DNA from: Paenibacillus_E allorhizoplanae
Lineage (GTDB): Bacteria; Bacillota; Bacilli; Paenibacillales; NBRC-103111
Assembly (NCBI RefSeq): GCF_927798215.1
Contig: NZ_CAKMMW010000001.1
Location: forward strand, 558,001 to 622,000
Direction of reading: 5' to 3'
Length of the DNA stretch: 64,000 bases
Of this stretch, positions 57,301 to 64,000 are shown in pieces. The first letter of the stretch is position 1; every line of letters starts with the position of its first letter. The notes beneath the pieces are model-generated. The model did no database searches and was not told the DNA's origin. It worked only from the letters and a program-made list of their open reading frames with translations. A program made the translations under genes and the position numbers.

Positions 57301-57362
57301 AACATGGAAAATAGCATTACCAAAGTCATAATCCATATGAATGCTCTCCTTCTCACTTTCAT
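51369..57362 (-). CDS. Giant secreted right-handed beta-helix multimodular protein
   Basis: A 1,997-residue exported protein with AAGGAGG before the ATG. Reading by eye: signal peptide (1-33); right-handed beta-helix region starting with TIYVATNGNDNTGDGTQAKP and running to about 850, like polysaccharide-active enzymes of the GH120/GH141 or lyase type; Ig-like segments (850-1055); LamG-like domain (about 1065-1310, GLDLWLKADEGV, FLGRVSQILIYDRVLTADEI); FIVAR-like helical repeat (1320-1388); CBM9-like module (1395-1580, NAWEQDSVEIFVDE); Big_2-like (1582-1662); two OmpL47-like Ig repeats (1665-1838); another Ig (1840-1925); C-terminal FIMAH-like domain (1928-1995). No SLH or sortase signal. A perfect cre site is upstream. 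It probably degrades or binds a cell-wall polysaccharide; the bond cut is unknown. Confidence 0.88.
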   Translation of the reverse strand: MKVRRRAFIWIMTLVMLFSMLPFSGSVVAAASAPSATIYVATNGNDNTGDGTQAKPYKTLAKAKTVVRTLPKTGGDIVVQIADGYYSLDETLVFDKDDSGSASSTIRYEAAPGAKPVISAGEMLKKGVWTEAVGLTQTGGLKAYKTTLNRSDKLRALYVNDKGATMTKSSEIASANRTVTGPPTASFTAANNPWAWQNGTNIRAGIVFDASVGLTTATKNPQNIEAESTGGSTARWARPFITFASIEQAPAASNKPGGIMFRFQMPYGFISQSLGNNTQYNPGNNQVIRNAFEFFNKRGNFYFDQAESTLYYIPLEGEDINTADVVIPRLETVLDIRGIPVGDRLNPVAGSDDGRVKNITFNGLKFAHTDYKLTELTGTYTLSDGSGPVTTSSRGYASVQGSIVNKVYFPSSINWHETFYRGYDIPPAAVMINAARNIKVLNGEIGLTGFNGIHVENDAKDIEISGNYIVDTLASGIVIGHPQHIYENDVAITHESSVSVSGTPIRNWAGVDKEKFTAGTEAVPENIYITNNFLYRTCYGFPGANALASFYTTNMQVLHNYIYDTTYGAMSIGWGWDEYDGFGFTAQGTNKTGGPYNGTSETSIARSPAISTTSRNNKINFNRIEQICTVVNDSGAIYSLGRQGDPGNLPGGGTWDTINTVYPLTNDPVTNKNSNWNSDNWTNFTEMNYNFLNPNPTDKPTDSNNWMNGFHPDEGSTFIKMIGNVVQAKLSYAAGQSRLIEFNNWKRKSDMIMVQGYVDGDNNQNGAPRTTYDNYKSTSRIWPLKGNEIVLNSGLTNEYTYMIPRSLIADTEFELASNVIMGKGEKLNRRGLLKAQDTVWIAPANTTVFNEGTTMTKAAGDVKSINAPSIAGEYKLFIKYGDGRATATSKYTVYVDASGSATNVENGKSYEVSAVRPLKLTLSTDYTFTLNGKPVANGYEIRTAGSWTLVGSTSTPAITLNFTTTVSEANRLLPADVSVAPGGKVRFAYDLDDATKQIWISSSSDGNFIESDKETMASGNMIEITAPKLPGPYIIYVRSKEGDVLSQSHASVVVRDMTPADIPRNGLDLWLKADEGVEKDSNGNVTGWTNMGSVPAKLVPANVPGSGGDNLGTPNGNPTLKNDGYDYVDFAAMSRPLKAAGFKNYNGSTQMTIYALVRPTTTANNSSDQNGLVYFGLNEAYQTWAANSGWSGINLGVGTNRVNIRFGNTDGGVSGGGQQITTTATDGLASVRAQLNGTNRAVFVNNNVIGTGTNAKALLGNSPDLGVGYTMAAATPYRFLGRVSQILIYDRVLTADEITKVETYFNNVKAGRGGPANPIVSAVDKTLLTALIESANNKEATIYTSNSWNAFASALSEAKTAVSNGEIGQAVVDNSYYALRNAIKALQLVPSGVSTAVYGTPVLGGAVLDLLWDKTATLPILKHLTMVNGPTDGYAKVLWDDSNLYVLVRVKSPELNNSSSNAWEQDSVEIFVDETNSKQTSYGTGMGQYRINYLNVKSFNPGSISAGFESFAKVVDGGYYIETKIPFKAAVPTVDRVIGFDLQINDAKATGGRQDIIMWHDVTGQSYANGSQWGVVALVGKPPVVTGAAGATSITTKDGTLQMLAGVPVVWSVTAEDGSETNAAIISETGLLSAKKNGVVKVTAKASGSSLSSSALISISGQEVDTTPPTTVDDAPIHWVNHDAVVNLTATDSGSGVGETYYTIDGGVQQAGTTVYIVGEGTHSLIYWSVDNAGNVEQPHTAAANIDMTTPVTALYVNPEAPDGSNGWYAHAVTVSFSAADNLSGAAKTEYSLDDGSTWLTYTAPVTLSQDNKYTVSYRSTDNAGNVEAARMISFNLDQAAPTITVSGLVYGSYSDSMDITPILTLSDNLSGVDSSKTTVTLDTKGVQQGATIPLYTLPLGSHMLIVTASDLAGNTSSRTIVFQTTASIQSLQAMVSRFKNAGWIDNAGIANSLQSKLTANSLADFVSEVQAQSGKHISAQAVGYLLRDAWYLLPKN

Positions 57363-57462
57363 AAAACCTCCTTGGATTTAAAATTTATAAACTGTTCTGG
57401 ATAGCACGCCAGTAGGAGTTTTGTTTGAATCACCCCCTTCCATTACGAACTTAACAGCGTTT

Positions 57463-57476
57463 TGTAAGCGATATCA
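57463..57476 (+). promoter_or_regulatory. cre site before the beta-helix protein gene
   Basis: TGTAAGCGATATCA fits the CcpA consensus TGWAANCGNTNWCA at all 14 positions. It lies 100 bases upstream of the start codon, so it probably overlaps the promoter. Confidence 0.7.
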
Positions 57477-57597
57477 TTTCTGAGTTCATTGTAGTTTTTC
57501 ACAACTCTTTCGTACAGAGACAATCATACGGCCGGAAGGAAATTTGTAGGAACATTGATTAGATATAGTAATAGAATGTCCAGGTAAGACAAGGAAA

Positions 57598-57630
57598 AGC
57601 TCAAGTACCATCGAGTAACGTACTCAAGCT
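57598..57630 (-). terminator. Terminator of the GH31 operon
   Basis: On the minus strand AGCTTGAGTAC and GTACTTGAGCT pair over 11 bases with two G-T pairs and are followed by TTTTCC. It separates the GH31 gene from the beta-helix gene, which then has its own cre-controlled promoter. Confidence 0.78.
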
Positions 57631-57650
57631 ATGTCTTTGGCTATCTCCGC

Positions 57651-60098
57651 TTACAAGTCTTTGACCATGATTTCTATGTAGTTTCCTGTGTAGTAAATTT
57701 GCGTTTTCTTCTCTGCCTCTTTGAGCGATCCATCACCATCCCTAACACCCAAGAATGTTAGGTTAAATGATTGATTTTGCCTCATCCCTGGATAAGAGCC
57801 TTCCCGCTCTTTGATAATGAAAGTTCGGTTCTCCTCATCCCACACCATAGGAATTAGTGCATAAGCACCCTTTTCATAGTTATAATTATCTCCTTCGTCT
57901 TCATAGTAATCGAATGTGCCGTACTGCCCCGTGTAGACACGAATGTGTCTATTATCATCCGTACGTTGTTCAGCAAACTGAATACTCCCGCCCATAGGCA
58001 CGATCGATCCAGCCTTCACATAAAGCGGTATACGGTCAAGTGGAGCCTCAGCTTCTATCATTCGCCCACCCTCAAAAATACGATTCGTCCAGAAATCGTA
58101 CCACGCCGTTCCTACTGGCAAATAAACATCTCTCGTTTTCTTCACACCTTCTAGCACGTCAGAATTACTATTGTAGTACATGGGCTCAATGACTGGATTT
58201 ACTAAAAAAGCAGGACCAAACATAAACTGATCCCCAATGTTATAGGTGTTCGGATCATGCCTGAAGTCAAATGATAACGCTCGCATGAACGTATAATCAT
58301 AGTGATGAACGTGGGCAGACAAGGAATAGATGTATGGCATTAATTCGTATCGTAGACGGAGGAATTTAACAATGGCATCATATATAGGCTCACCGGGCTC
58401 ACCAAATCTCCATACCTCCCTGGGGGTATCCGTTCCATGTGAACGAAACATAGGAAGAAACGAACCGTACTGAAACCAGCGAGCATATAATTCCCGGTAC
58501 CCCATATCCTGAATGCCTGTGTCGTAATCGCCATTCCAAAACCATAGATCAGGTTTGTTTTGGACAAAGAAAGCTCCGATATCCACCGTCCAATATGGCG
58601 ATCCTGTTGCGCAAAAATTCAATCCAGCTGGGATTTGCTTCCGCAGCGTTTCCCAATTTGCTGCAATGTCCCCCGACCATGTTACCGTTCCATAACGATG
58701 CTGCCCTGCATAAGCTGAACGTGTCAGGTTCACGACGCGTTTGCTCTCCGTAGTTTGGCGTTGCCCTTCATAAATGCCTTTGGAATGTAGCAAGGAATAA
58801 GCGTTAATGAACTCCGGATCAAGATAAAGCTTCGCTTCTTCTGTGTTAATTTGCATCCGTTGTTCGGGTTCAAGCTTGATAGATCCATGCCAATCTGCTT
58901 CGAAAGGCTCTGTGCAATCACACCACCAAGCATCAATGCCATGTACAAAAAGACCCTCGTTTGCCTGCTTCCAGTACAATTGTCTGCCTTTTTCCTGGAA
59001 AGCGTCATACGTTGCCTGATTGCCCAGCAAGCAATTATTTTCATTCATTTCCTTATTGTTATCACTCTGTGGATTCATAATGGGCCAGATAGAAACCATC
59101 AATCGTGCATTCATCCTGTGAAGCTCTTCCACCATAGCTTTCGGATCTGGAAAACGCTCAGGATCGAGCGTTTTCTGACCCCAGAGTTCTCCAGTCCAGG
59201 ACTTCCAATCCAGTACAATGCAATCAAGCGGCAGTCCTCGTTCACGGTACTCGCGAACAACGGCTATCAATTCTTCTTGCGACGTATAACGTTCTTTGGA
59301 TTGGACATAACCGAACGTCCACTTGGGCAGCATCGGCGCTTTTCCAGTTAATTCACGGATCCCATGCACAATACTGTCCATCTCCGGACCATGAATGAAA
59401 TAGTAATCCATTTCATCGTCTACTTCTGTCCATATATAGGAACCAAAAGCATCATCGCGAAACGTCATCATGGAATAGCTATCCACTACAATGCCATATC
59501 CACGCGTAGATACAAGGGCGGGAACAACTGCCTTCATATTTTGTTGATATAAGTATTGATGCGTTCCTCTCAAATTCATTACGCCTTCTTCGTGCGAACC
59601 CAAGCCGTATAAAGCCTCATCTTCCATCCATTCAAACTCAAGCTTAGTATGAAATGCTTTTCGATCTATCACTTTTCTCACGTTGTCGGCTCGGACACGC
59701 AGGCCATCGGCTCCTTGTCCAGCTTCGATATTGGCGGATTCATCAAACACGGATTTCGTAACTTCCATGGGGACAAGCGTTTTGCCTCTACGATCTGGCT
59801 CTTTGGTTAATACAGCTCCTGACGCATCCAGATAAGTAAAAGCCCCCGTCTTCTTTAAGATACGGATTGCCAGTTCTGTCGTTGAAAATAATAAATGGCT
59901 ATCCCGATCCTCTACGGTGAAGGGAATCTTCGAATCAGGCAAGCCTGTTATCATTAGACTTTCTTGCGTACTAAATTCAGCTTCCAATGTATATCGAATC
60001 CTAATGATCTTGTTGGAATAAGGCACGAGCATGATTCTCCCGCTTGTCGTTTCTAAAAGCAGACGATCTGCCTGCACCATATGTCGAATGATTTGCAT
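57651..60098 (-). CDS. GH31 alpha-glycosidase (alpha-xylosidase-like)
   Basis: An 815-residue cytoplasmic enzyme. The second of two adjacent ATGs (60096-60098) has the best spacing from AAGGAG (7 bases). GH31 features: N-terminal beta-sandwich with YGLGSHEEG, barrel with the nucleophile aspartate in DAWWCDCTEPFE (about D394) and acid/base aspartate in WSGDIAANW (about D477), then GSPYWTVDIGAF and a C-terminal sandwich. WWCDCTEP resembles alpha-xylosidase/YicI-like members more than starch-type alpha-glucosidases, but alpha-glucosidase or sulfoquinovosidase cannot be excluded. It is the last gene of the lipoprotein-permease-permease operon, so it processes the imported oligosaccharide. Confidence 0.92.
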   Translation of the reverse strand: MQIIRHMVQADRLLLETTSGRIMLVPYSNKIIRIRYTLEAEFSTQESLMITGLPDSKIPFTVEDRDSHLLFSTTELAIRILKKTGAFTYLDASGAVLTKEPDRRGKTLVPMEVTKSVFDESANIEAGQGADGLRVRADNVRKVIDRKAFHTKLEFEWMEDEALYGLGSHEEGVMNLRGTHQYLYQQNMKAVVPALVSTRGYGIVVDSYSMMTFRDDAFGSYIWTEVDDEMDYYFIHGPEMDSIVHGIRELTGKAPMLPKWTFGYVQSKERYTSQEELIAVVREYRERGLPLDCIVLDWKSWTGELWGQKTLDPERFPDPKAMVEELHRMNARLMVSIWPIMNPQSDNNKEMNENNCLLGNQATYDAFQEKGRQLYWKQANEGLFVHGIDAWWCDCTEPFEADWHGSIKLEPEQRMQINTEEAKLYLDPEFINAYSLLHSKGIYEGQRQTTESKRVVNLTRSAYAGQHRYGTVTWSGDIAANWETLRKQIPAGLNFCATGSPYWTVDIGAFFVQNKPDLWFWNGDYDTGIQDMGYRELYARWFQYGSFLPMFRSHGTDTPREVWRFGEPGEPIYDAIVKFLRLRYELMPYIYSLSAHVHHYDYTFMRALSFDFRHDPNTYNIGDQFMFGPAFLVNPVIEPMYYNSNSDVLEGVKKTRDVYLPVGTAWYDFWTNRIFEGGRMIEAEAPLDRIPLYVKAGSIVPMGGSIQFAEQRTDDNRHIRVYTGQYGTFDYYEDEGDNYNYEKGAYALIPMVWDEENRTFIIKEREGSYPGMRQNQSFNLTFLGVRDGDGSLKEAEKKTQIYYTGNYIEIMVKDL

Positions 60099-60131
60099 CA
60101 TAATTCTCCTTGTCACAGAAATGTGTATTCC

Positions 60132-60953
60132 TTATCCTTTTACCGAGCCAGATGTCATACCTGAAATAATGTAACGCTGACCTAACAAATACAAAATAAT
60201 AGCGGGCAGACAGGTCAGTACAATATCAGCACTAACTAGATTCCAGTCCATTTGATATTGACCGAAGAAATTATAGACGGATAACGTCATAGGCCACTGT
60301 TTGGCATTGTTTAAAAAATAAAGAGGAAGCAAGAATTCATTCCATGAATTAATAAAAGCCAGAATAAATGTTGTCACTATAGCAGGCATTAATAATGGAA
60401 ATATGATGGAGAAGAATAGCTTTAGTGGGCCGCAACCATCAATAATACCGGATTCGTCGAGTTCTTTGGGGACGGTTCCCACAAATCCATATAAAATAAA
60501 TACACTGAATGGAATTTGCACGACTGCGTACAGAATAATGATTCCGATTTGCGTATTCATCAAATGAGTTATTTGCATAATCTTGGTTAATGTAAAATAA
60601 TTGATGGGTATGGCAATGCCTAAAATTAAGAAATAGTAAAAAAAACGATTCCATCTAGAACGGTTTCTAGCGTAAATATAGGCTGCCATTGCAGCTAATA
60701 AAACGCATAAAATCGTAGAAACTCCGGTATAAAACAAGCTATTCAAGAGAGAACGAAGTAATTTCCCTTTTTCAATAACGACCAGGAAGTTTTCAAAATG
60801 TAGTTGTTTAGGTAAATCAAAACCCATCGAGCTAGCCTGCGTTTTATCCTTTAACGAATTAATCATAATTAACAGGAGTGGAGCTAGCGTGATCATGCTC
60901 ACGATCCAGGCAGCTATATTTTTTAAACCATTCTTCACCATGCTCAGCTTCAT
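60132..60953 (-). CDS. ABC sugar permease, MalG-like
   Basis: A 273-residue CUT1 permease with EAA loop DESGIIDGCGPLKLFFSIIF and C-terminus RYIISGMTSGSVKG. Its ATG overlaps the TGA of the partner permease (ATGA) with GAGGTGGG upstream, which indicates coupled translation. Confidence 0.94.
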   Translation of the reverse strand: MKLSMVKNGLKNIAAWIVSMITLAPLLLIMINSLKDKTQASSMGFDLPKQLHFENFLVVIEKGKLLRSLLNSLFYTGVSTILCVLLAAMAAYIYARNRSRWNRFFYYFLILGIAIPINYFTLTKIMQITHLMNTQIGIIILYAVVQIPFSVFILYGFVGTVPKELDESGIIDGCGPLKLFFSIIFPLLMPAIVTTFILAFINSWNEFLLPLYFLNNAKQWPMTLSVYNFFGQYQMDWNLVSADIVLTCLPAIILYLLGQRYIISGMTSGSVKG

Positions 60954-61825
60954 TTGCCCACCTCATCTTCTTTGCTCATCCATTTGACTGCAAAAAAGCC
61001 AATCACGATCATAACAAGAAACATGACTGTAGACAAAGCAGTACCTACACCATAACGACCGAGGGAAAATTCCTTAAATACGCCAGTATACAGTACTTCT
61101 GTTTCGTATCCCGGTCCACCATTCGTAAGCGCGTACACAATATCAAATACTTTGAATCCATATATGAAATTAAGAACCGTCGTAACCGTAAGCGCTGGCA
61201 TCAAGAGTGGAATAATAATATGCTTGAATTTATTCCAAAAATTGCTTCCATCCATTTCCGCAGCCTCATAGTACATATCCGGAATGGCTTGAAGGCCTGC
61301 CAGCAGAATGACCATGATATAACCGACTCCTTTCCAGGTATCGACAGCAATAATGGATTTAAATGCCAAATGGATATCCGTCAGCCAACTTTTAGCCAAA
61401 GTACCCAAACCGATGGATCTTAAAAACTCATTCAGTAATCCAACTTCAGGATGCAGTACGGATTTAAAAATTAATCCTACAATTAAAGTAGGAACGATAA
61501 CTGGCATAAAGATAACAACACGATGAAAGTTTTTACCTTTAATGCCATGATTTAATATCAGAGCAAGGAAGAGCCCGATTCCCGTTTTCAGTATGGCCGT
61601 TGTTAACGTGAACGTAACTGTATGATTCAAATAGGATACGTATTTCTCATTCCCTGAGAAGATCGTTCGAAAATTATCAAGTCCAATGAATTCAATTCCT
61701 TCGCTATAACTGTTCCAATCTGTAAAAGAAAAGTAAATCCCCATAAAACCTGGGATTACAAAAAACAGCAGATACAGCACCAATGCGCCAATTGAAAAAT
61801 AAAAGGGATATATGCTTTTGTTCAT
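60950..61825 (-). CDS. ABC sugar permease, MalF-like
   Basis: A 291-residue CUT1 permease with EAA loop YEAAEMDGSNFWNKFKHIII and NGGPGYETEVLYTGVFKE in the last periplasmic-side loop, as in the family. GGAG lies 9 bases before the ATG. It is the second gene of the operon, after the binding lipoprotein and a stem-loop. Confidence 0.94.
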   Translation of the reverse strand: MNKSIYPFYFSIGALVLYLLFFVIPGFMGIYFSFTDWNSYSEGIEFIGLDNFRTIFSGNEKYVSYLNHTVTFTLTTAILKTGIGLFLALILNHGIKGKNFHRVVIFMPVIVPTLIVGLIFKSVLHPEVGLLNEFLRSIGLGTLAKSWLTDIHLAFKSIIAVDTWKGVGYIMVILLAGLQAIPDMYYEAAEMDGSNFWNKFKHIIIPLLMPALTVTTVLNFIYGFKVFDIVYALTNGGPGYETEVLYTGVFKEFSLGRYGVGTALSTVMFLVMIVIGFFAVKWMSKEDEVGK

Positions 61826-61857
61826 TGTAGGACTCTCCGCTCCATATTATCTTCAGT

Positions 61858-61898
61858 AACAACCCAGCAAGAGGTATTATCTTATCCACTGGGCTGTT
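61858..61898 (-). other. Intercistronic stem-loop between lipoprotein and permease
   Basis: AACAACCCAG and CTGGGCTGTT form a 10-base-pair stem with one G-T pair and a 21-base loop. On the minus strand no long T-run follows. It lies 21 bases after the lipoprotein stop. Confidence 0.5.
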
Positions 61899-61919
61899 CT
61901 GATTTATACTTTCGTTAAA

Positions 61920-63272
61920 TTATTGTGCCCAAGCAGGGTCTTTGGCTGCTTTTGCGGCATCACTTCTTCTTTTGTCGATGCTTTTCAAAATATCCTTAGG
62001 CTGCATTTTCCCTGAAAACATCGCTGAAATGTCTTTCCCTATATCCATCCATTGCGGATTTAGGTAACTAATGGATGTTTGAAACACGGTGCCTTGTTTT
62101 TTGCCATACGTATCGAAGAATGCCTTTTGATCAGGTGTGTAACGGTTCTTAATATCTTTGAAATTCAAAGCTAAGAACTTCGGTTCGTTATCCAAAAAGA
62201 ATTGCAAGTTTTCTGGCTTTGTCAGATACTGAAAATATTTCTTTGCCAAATCAATATGTTTGGATCCTGAATAAATAAATTTACTTGGCGCAGCAGGATT
62301 CACATTTAATATCTGGTTGTCAGCAAGCGGCATCAAGAAATAGCCAAATGTATCCGCTTTAACCTCTGGGAACGCTTTTTCGATTTGCGCCGGCAGTCCA
62401 AGATTATACACCGTCATCGCATATTTGCCGCTTGCCATGTTCTTTTCTGTATCAGCGTACGTATTTGAAAAGTAGTTATCTCCCATGTAACCCGACTTCG
62501 CAAGTTCATTGAGTTGCGTAAGTGCCTGCTCCATAATCGGTACGTTCGCGAATTGCTCCTTATTACTATTTAGCTTATCCGTTAATCCAGGATTTGCTTC
62601 TTCGAATTTAGGCCCAAGCTCAGGAAACCAAAGCACATGATGCCAGCCATCAGACACGGGTTCATATATAGGCGTCGTGCCTGCAGACTTGATCTTCTCT
62701 GATACCGCTTTAAAATCAGCATAAGTCGTCGGTACTTTTAGGTTTAGCTTTTCATATATTTTTTTGTTATATACGATAACCCAATCATAACTTGGATCCC
62801 AAATGGTTAGTGCATACACCTTTTTATTATAGGATCCTTGTTCTACAAACAGAGGGTCTTCTCGTTTTACCCATTCTTCCCCACTTAAATCAACCGCATT
62901 TTTTTCGACACCGTACAAATTGTTCAAATCAAGCTGTCCGTCCTGTCCACCGAAAATATCCGGGGCTTCCTTCGCATTGAGTTTCGTCTTCAAAATATTC
63001 TGGTACTGATCTGATGGAACGATTTGGTAATCAATATGAATGCCTGTCTCCGCCTCAAACTTTTTTGCGAGCTGCATTTCGGAATCTTTTATCCAGTCTT
63101 GACTGGCCATGTATGTCAGTGTAACTTTTTCTTTTGGCATTTCTGTTGATTTCGCACTATTGGTAGCACCACTTGAAGCTGCTGGTGTTACGGTCTCCGT
63201 TTTACTTCCACATCCTGCTAACATAGACGCCATAATCCCAATTGACACAATCACCGTAAATGTTTTTTTCAA
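61920..63272 (-). CDS. Extracellular sugar-binding lipoprotein (CUT1)
   Basis: A 450-residue lipoprotein starting at TTG (AAGGGGA about 11 bases before; no ATG is available). Signal peptide with lipobox LAGC, Thr/Ala/Ser tether, then a family 1 binding fold (AKKFEAETGIHIDYQIVPSD, KEAPDIFGGQDGQ). It heads the operon that ends with GH31. A -10 TATAAT overlapped by a cre-like site lies just upstream. It is divergent from a sensor kinase gene that probably senses its substrate. Confidence 0.92.
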   Translation of the reverse strand: MKKTFTVIVSIGIMASMLAGCGSKTETVTPAASSGATNSAKSTEMPKEKVTLTYMASQDWIKDSEMQLAKKFEAETGIHIDYQIVPSDQYQNILKTKLNAKEAPDIFGGQDGQLDLNNLYGVEKNAVDLSGEEWVKREDPLFVEQGSYNKKVYALTIWDPSYDWVIVYNKKIYEKLNLKVPTTYADFKAVSEKIKSAGTTPIYEPVSDGWHHVLWFPELGPKFEEANPGLTDKLNSNKEQFANVPIMEQALTQLNELAKSGYMGDNYFSNTYADTEKNMASGKYAMTVYNLGLPAQIEKAFPEVKADTFGYFLMPLADNQILNVNPAAPSKFIYSGSKHIDLAKKYFQYLTKPENLQFFLDNEPKFLALNFKDIKNRYTPDQKAFFDTYGKKQGTVFQTSISYLNPQWMDIGKDISAMFSGKMQPKDILKSIDKRRSDAAKAAKDPAWAQ

Positions 63273-63307
63273 TGGTCTCGTTTCCCCTTTTCACTTGTCG
63301 TTGATAA

Positions 63308-63326
63308 TGTTTACGCTTTCATTATA
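63308..63326 (-). promoter_or_regulatory. -10 element with cre-like site before the GH31 operon
   Basis: On the minus strand TATAAT is directly continued by TGAAAGCGTAAACA (sharing one base), which matches the CcpA consensus at 13 of 14 positions. A cre at the start point would repress directly. No clear -35 hexamer is seen. Confidence 0.6.
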
Positions 63327-63470
63327 TATGCAATTCATTTCTACCTTCCATGGATTTACAATGCTTTATAACTGGACATTCTTTACCTCCATCAAATTTC
63401 TTTTGACAATTCCCAATAAACACCGCAAACTAAACATAAAAAATCTTATTCATGTATTCAGTAGGAGACT

Positions 63471-64000
63471 ATGGTCATTCAAAAACGTACCATTCGATTC
63501 GTTCTTTTTCAGACCTATTCCTTAATCATCATAGTTGTATTATCGTTAGTGGTTGTACCTTTCTATATCTGGTCATCCGATTTACTAAAGAAAAAGGCTG
63601 TTGAATCTCTTGATAATCTCTCACAATCCATGCAGGACAAATTAGACTTAGAAATTAGAAGAATTGACTCTGTATCCTTAAATATTTTGTATTCCAATCT
63701 AGTGAAAGACAGATTTCTCAAATTTACTGGGGGATCTGGCGACACGATCAATAACAATAAAGATTTAGCAGACATTTTAGTTGCTGCAAATGGACCTGCT
63801 CTCCCGGTTAATCAAATTAATCTATTTGATTTAGGAGGAAACATGTTTGGATCCGGCATCGACAACCGGAGAACGAAAGTAAACTTGCCTAATAAACTTT
63901 GGTATGAAGATGTGCTCGCAAATACCAAAGGCAAATACATCACAATTCCGGAGAAGGATGATGAGCTTTCCCTATTCCTATCCTCCAAGAATGCGTATTC
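63471..64000 (+). CDS. YesM-like sensor histidine kinase (partial, N-terminal)
   Basis: An ATG at 63471 with AGGAG three bases upstream opens a frame that stays open to the window edge (176 codons). It starts with a charged tail and a strong membrane helix (YSLIIIVVLSLVVVPFYIW, residues 16-34), followed by an extracellular sensor with NQINLFDLGGNMFGS and LWYEDVLANTKGKYITI, as in Cache-type sensors of YesM kinases. The HAMP and kinase domains lie beyond the window. The gene is divergent from the GH31 transporter operon, so it is its probable sensor. Confidence 0.75.
   Translation, partial: MVIQKRTIRFVLFQTYSLIIIVVLSLVVVPFYIWSSDLLKKKAVESLDNLSQSMQDKLDLEIRRIDSVSLNILYSNLVKDRFLKFTGGSGDTINNNKDLADILVAANGPALPVNQINLFDLGGNMFGSGIDNRRTKVNLPNKLWYEDVLANTKGKYITIPEKDDELSLFLSSKNAY

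Noticed and set aside
1..64000. CRISPR arrays, tRNA or rRNA genes, insertion sequences, prophage
   Set aside because: No regularly spaced repeats, no cloverleaf-like conserved blocks and no transposase, integrase or phage structural motifs were seen in either strand.

Overview
The window looks like a Paenibacillus-type (Gram-positive, Bacillales) chromosome. It is of moderate GC, has AGGAGG-type ribosome binding sites, CcpA-like cre sites, SLH cell-wall anchoring, YesM/YesN-type two-component systems with AraC-type response regulators, and many CUT1 sugar transporters without their own ATPases. No tRNA, rRNA, CRISPR array, intact insertion sequence or phage module was seen. All functional names rest on reading the translated sequence by eye; no database search was run.

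Layout. (1) 1-5.7 kb, minus strand: sensor kinase, response regulator, sugar-binding lipoprotein and a permease cut by the window edge. (2) 5.8-17.8 kb, minus strand: an aldouronate (glucuronoxylan fragment) unit. GH67 alpha-glucuronidase, two permeases, a binding lipoprotein and a GH2 enzyme are in one operon, preceded by an AraC regulator and a GH5-like hydrolase; a second AraC regulator is divergent. (3) 19.1-20.8 kb, plus strand: a small insert unrelated to sugar use (possible leader peptide, VOC protein, HipA-like kinase). (4) 20.8-36.3 kb, minus strand: a xylan unit. A binding lipoprotein and two permeases are followed by regulator-kinase-regulator, a cytoplasmic GH10 xylanase, a giant SLH-anchored GH10 xylanase with CBM22 and CBM9 modules, and an acyl esterase. 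(5) 36.6-44.2 kb: a mixed and decaying island. It holds intact genes (two unknown proteins, ArsR regulator with MFS exporter, a minimal Ser/Thr kinase) and several broken ones (a secreted Ig-like protein, CapA-like, GH16, SUMF1/FGE-like, and a two-repeat protein split by an amber codon). (6) 44.3-51.1 kb, minus strand: kinase, regulator, binding lipoprotein and two permeases, whose probable GH16 partner is decayed. (7) 51.4-63.3 kb, minus strand: binding lipoprotein, two permeases, GH31 alpha-glycosidase and a 1,997-residue secreted beta-helix protein. (8) 63.5 kb to the end, plus strand: the start of another sensor kinase, divergent from unit 7.

How it works together (inference from gene families). 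The anchored xylanase cuts glucuronoxylan at the cell surface. Binding lipoproteins and permeases, probably energised by a shared MsmX-type ATPase encoded elsewhere, import the oligosaccharides. GH67, the cytoplasmic GH10 and the esterase finish degradation inside the cell. Each transporter is paired with a sensor kinase and AraC-type response regulator for substrate-specific induction. The cre-like sites next to GH67, the big xylanase, unit 4's lipoprotein and unit 7 suggest carbon catabolite control over the whole region.
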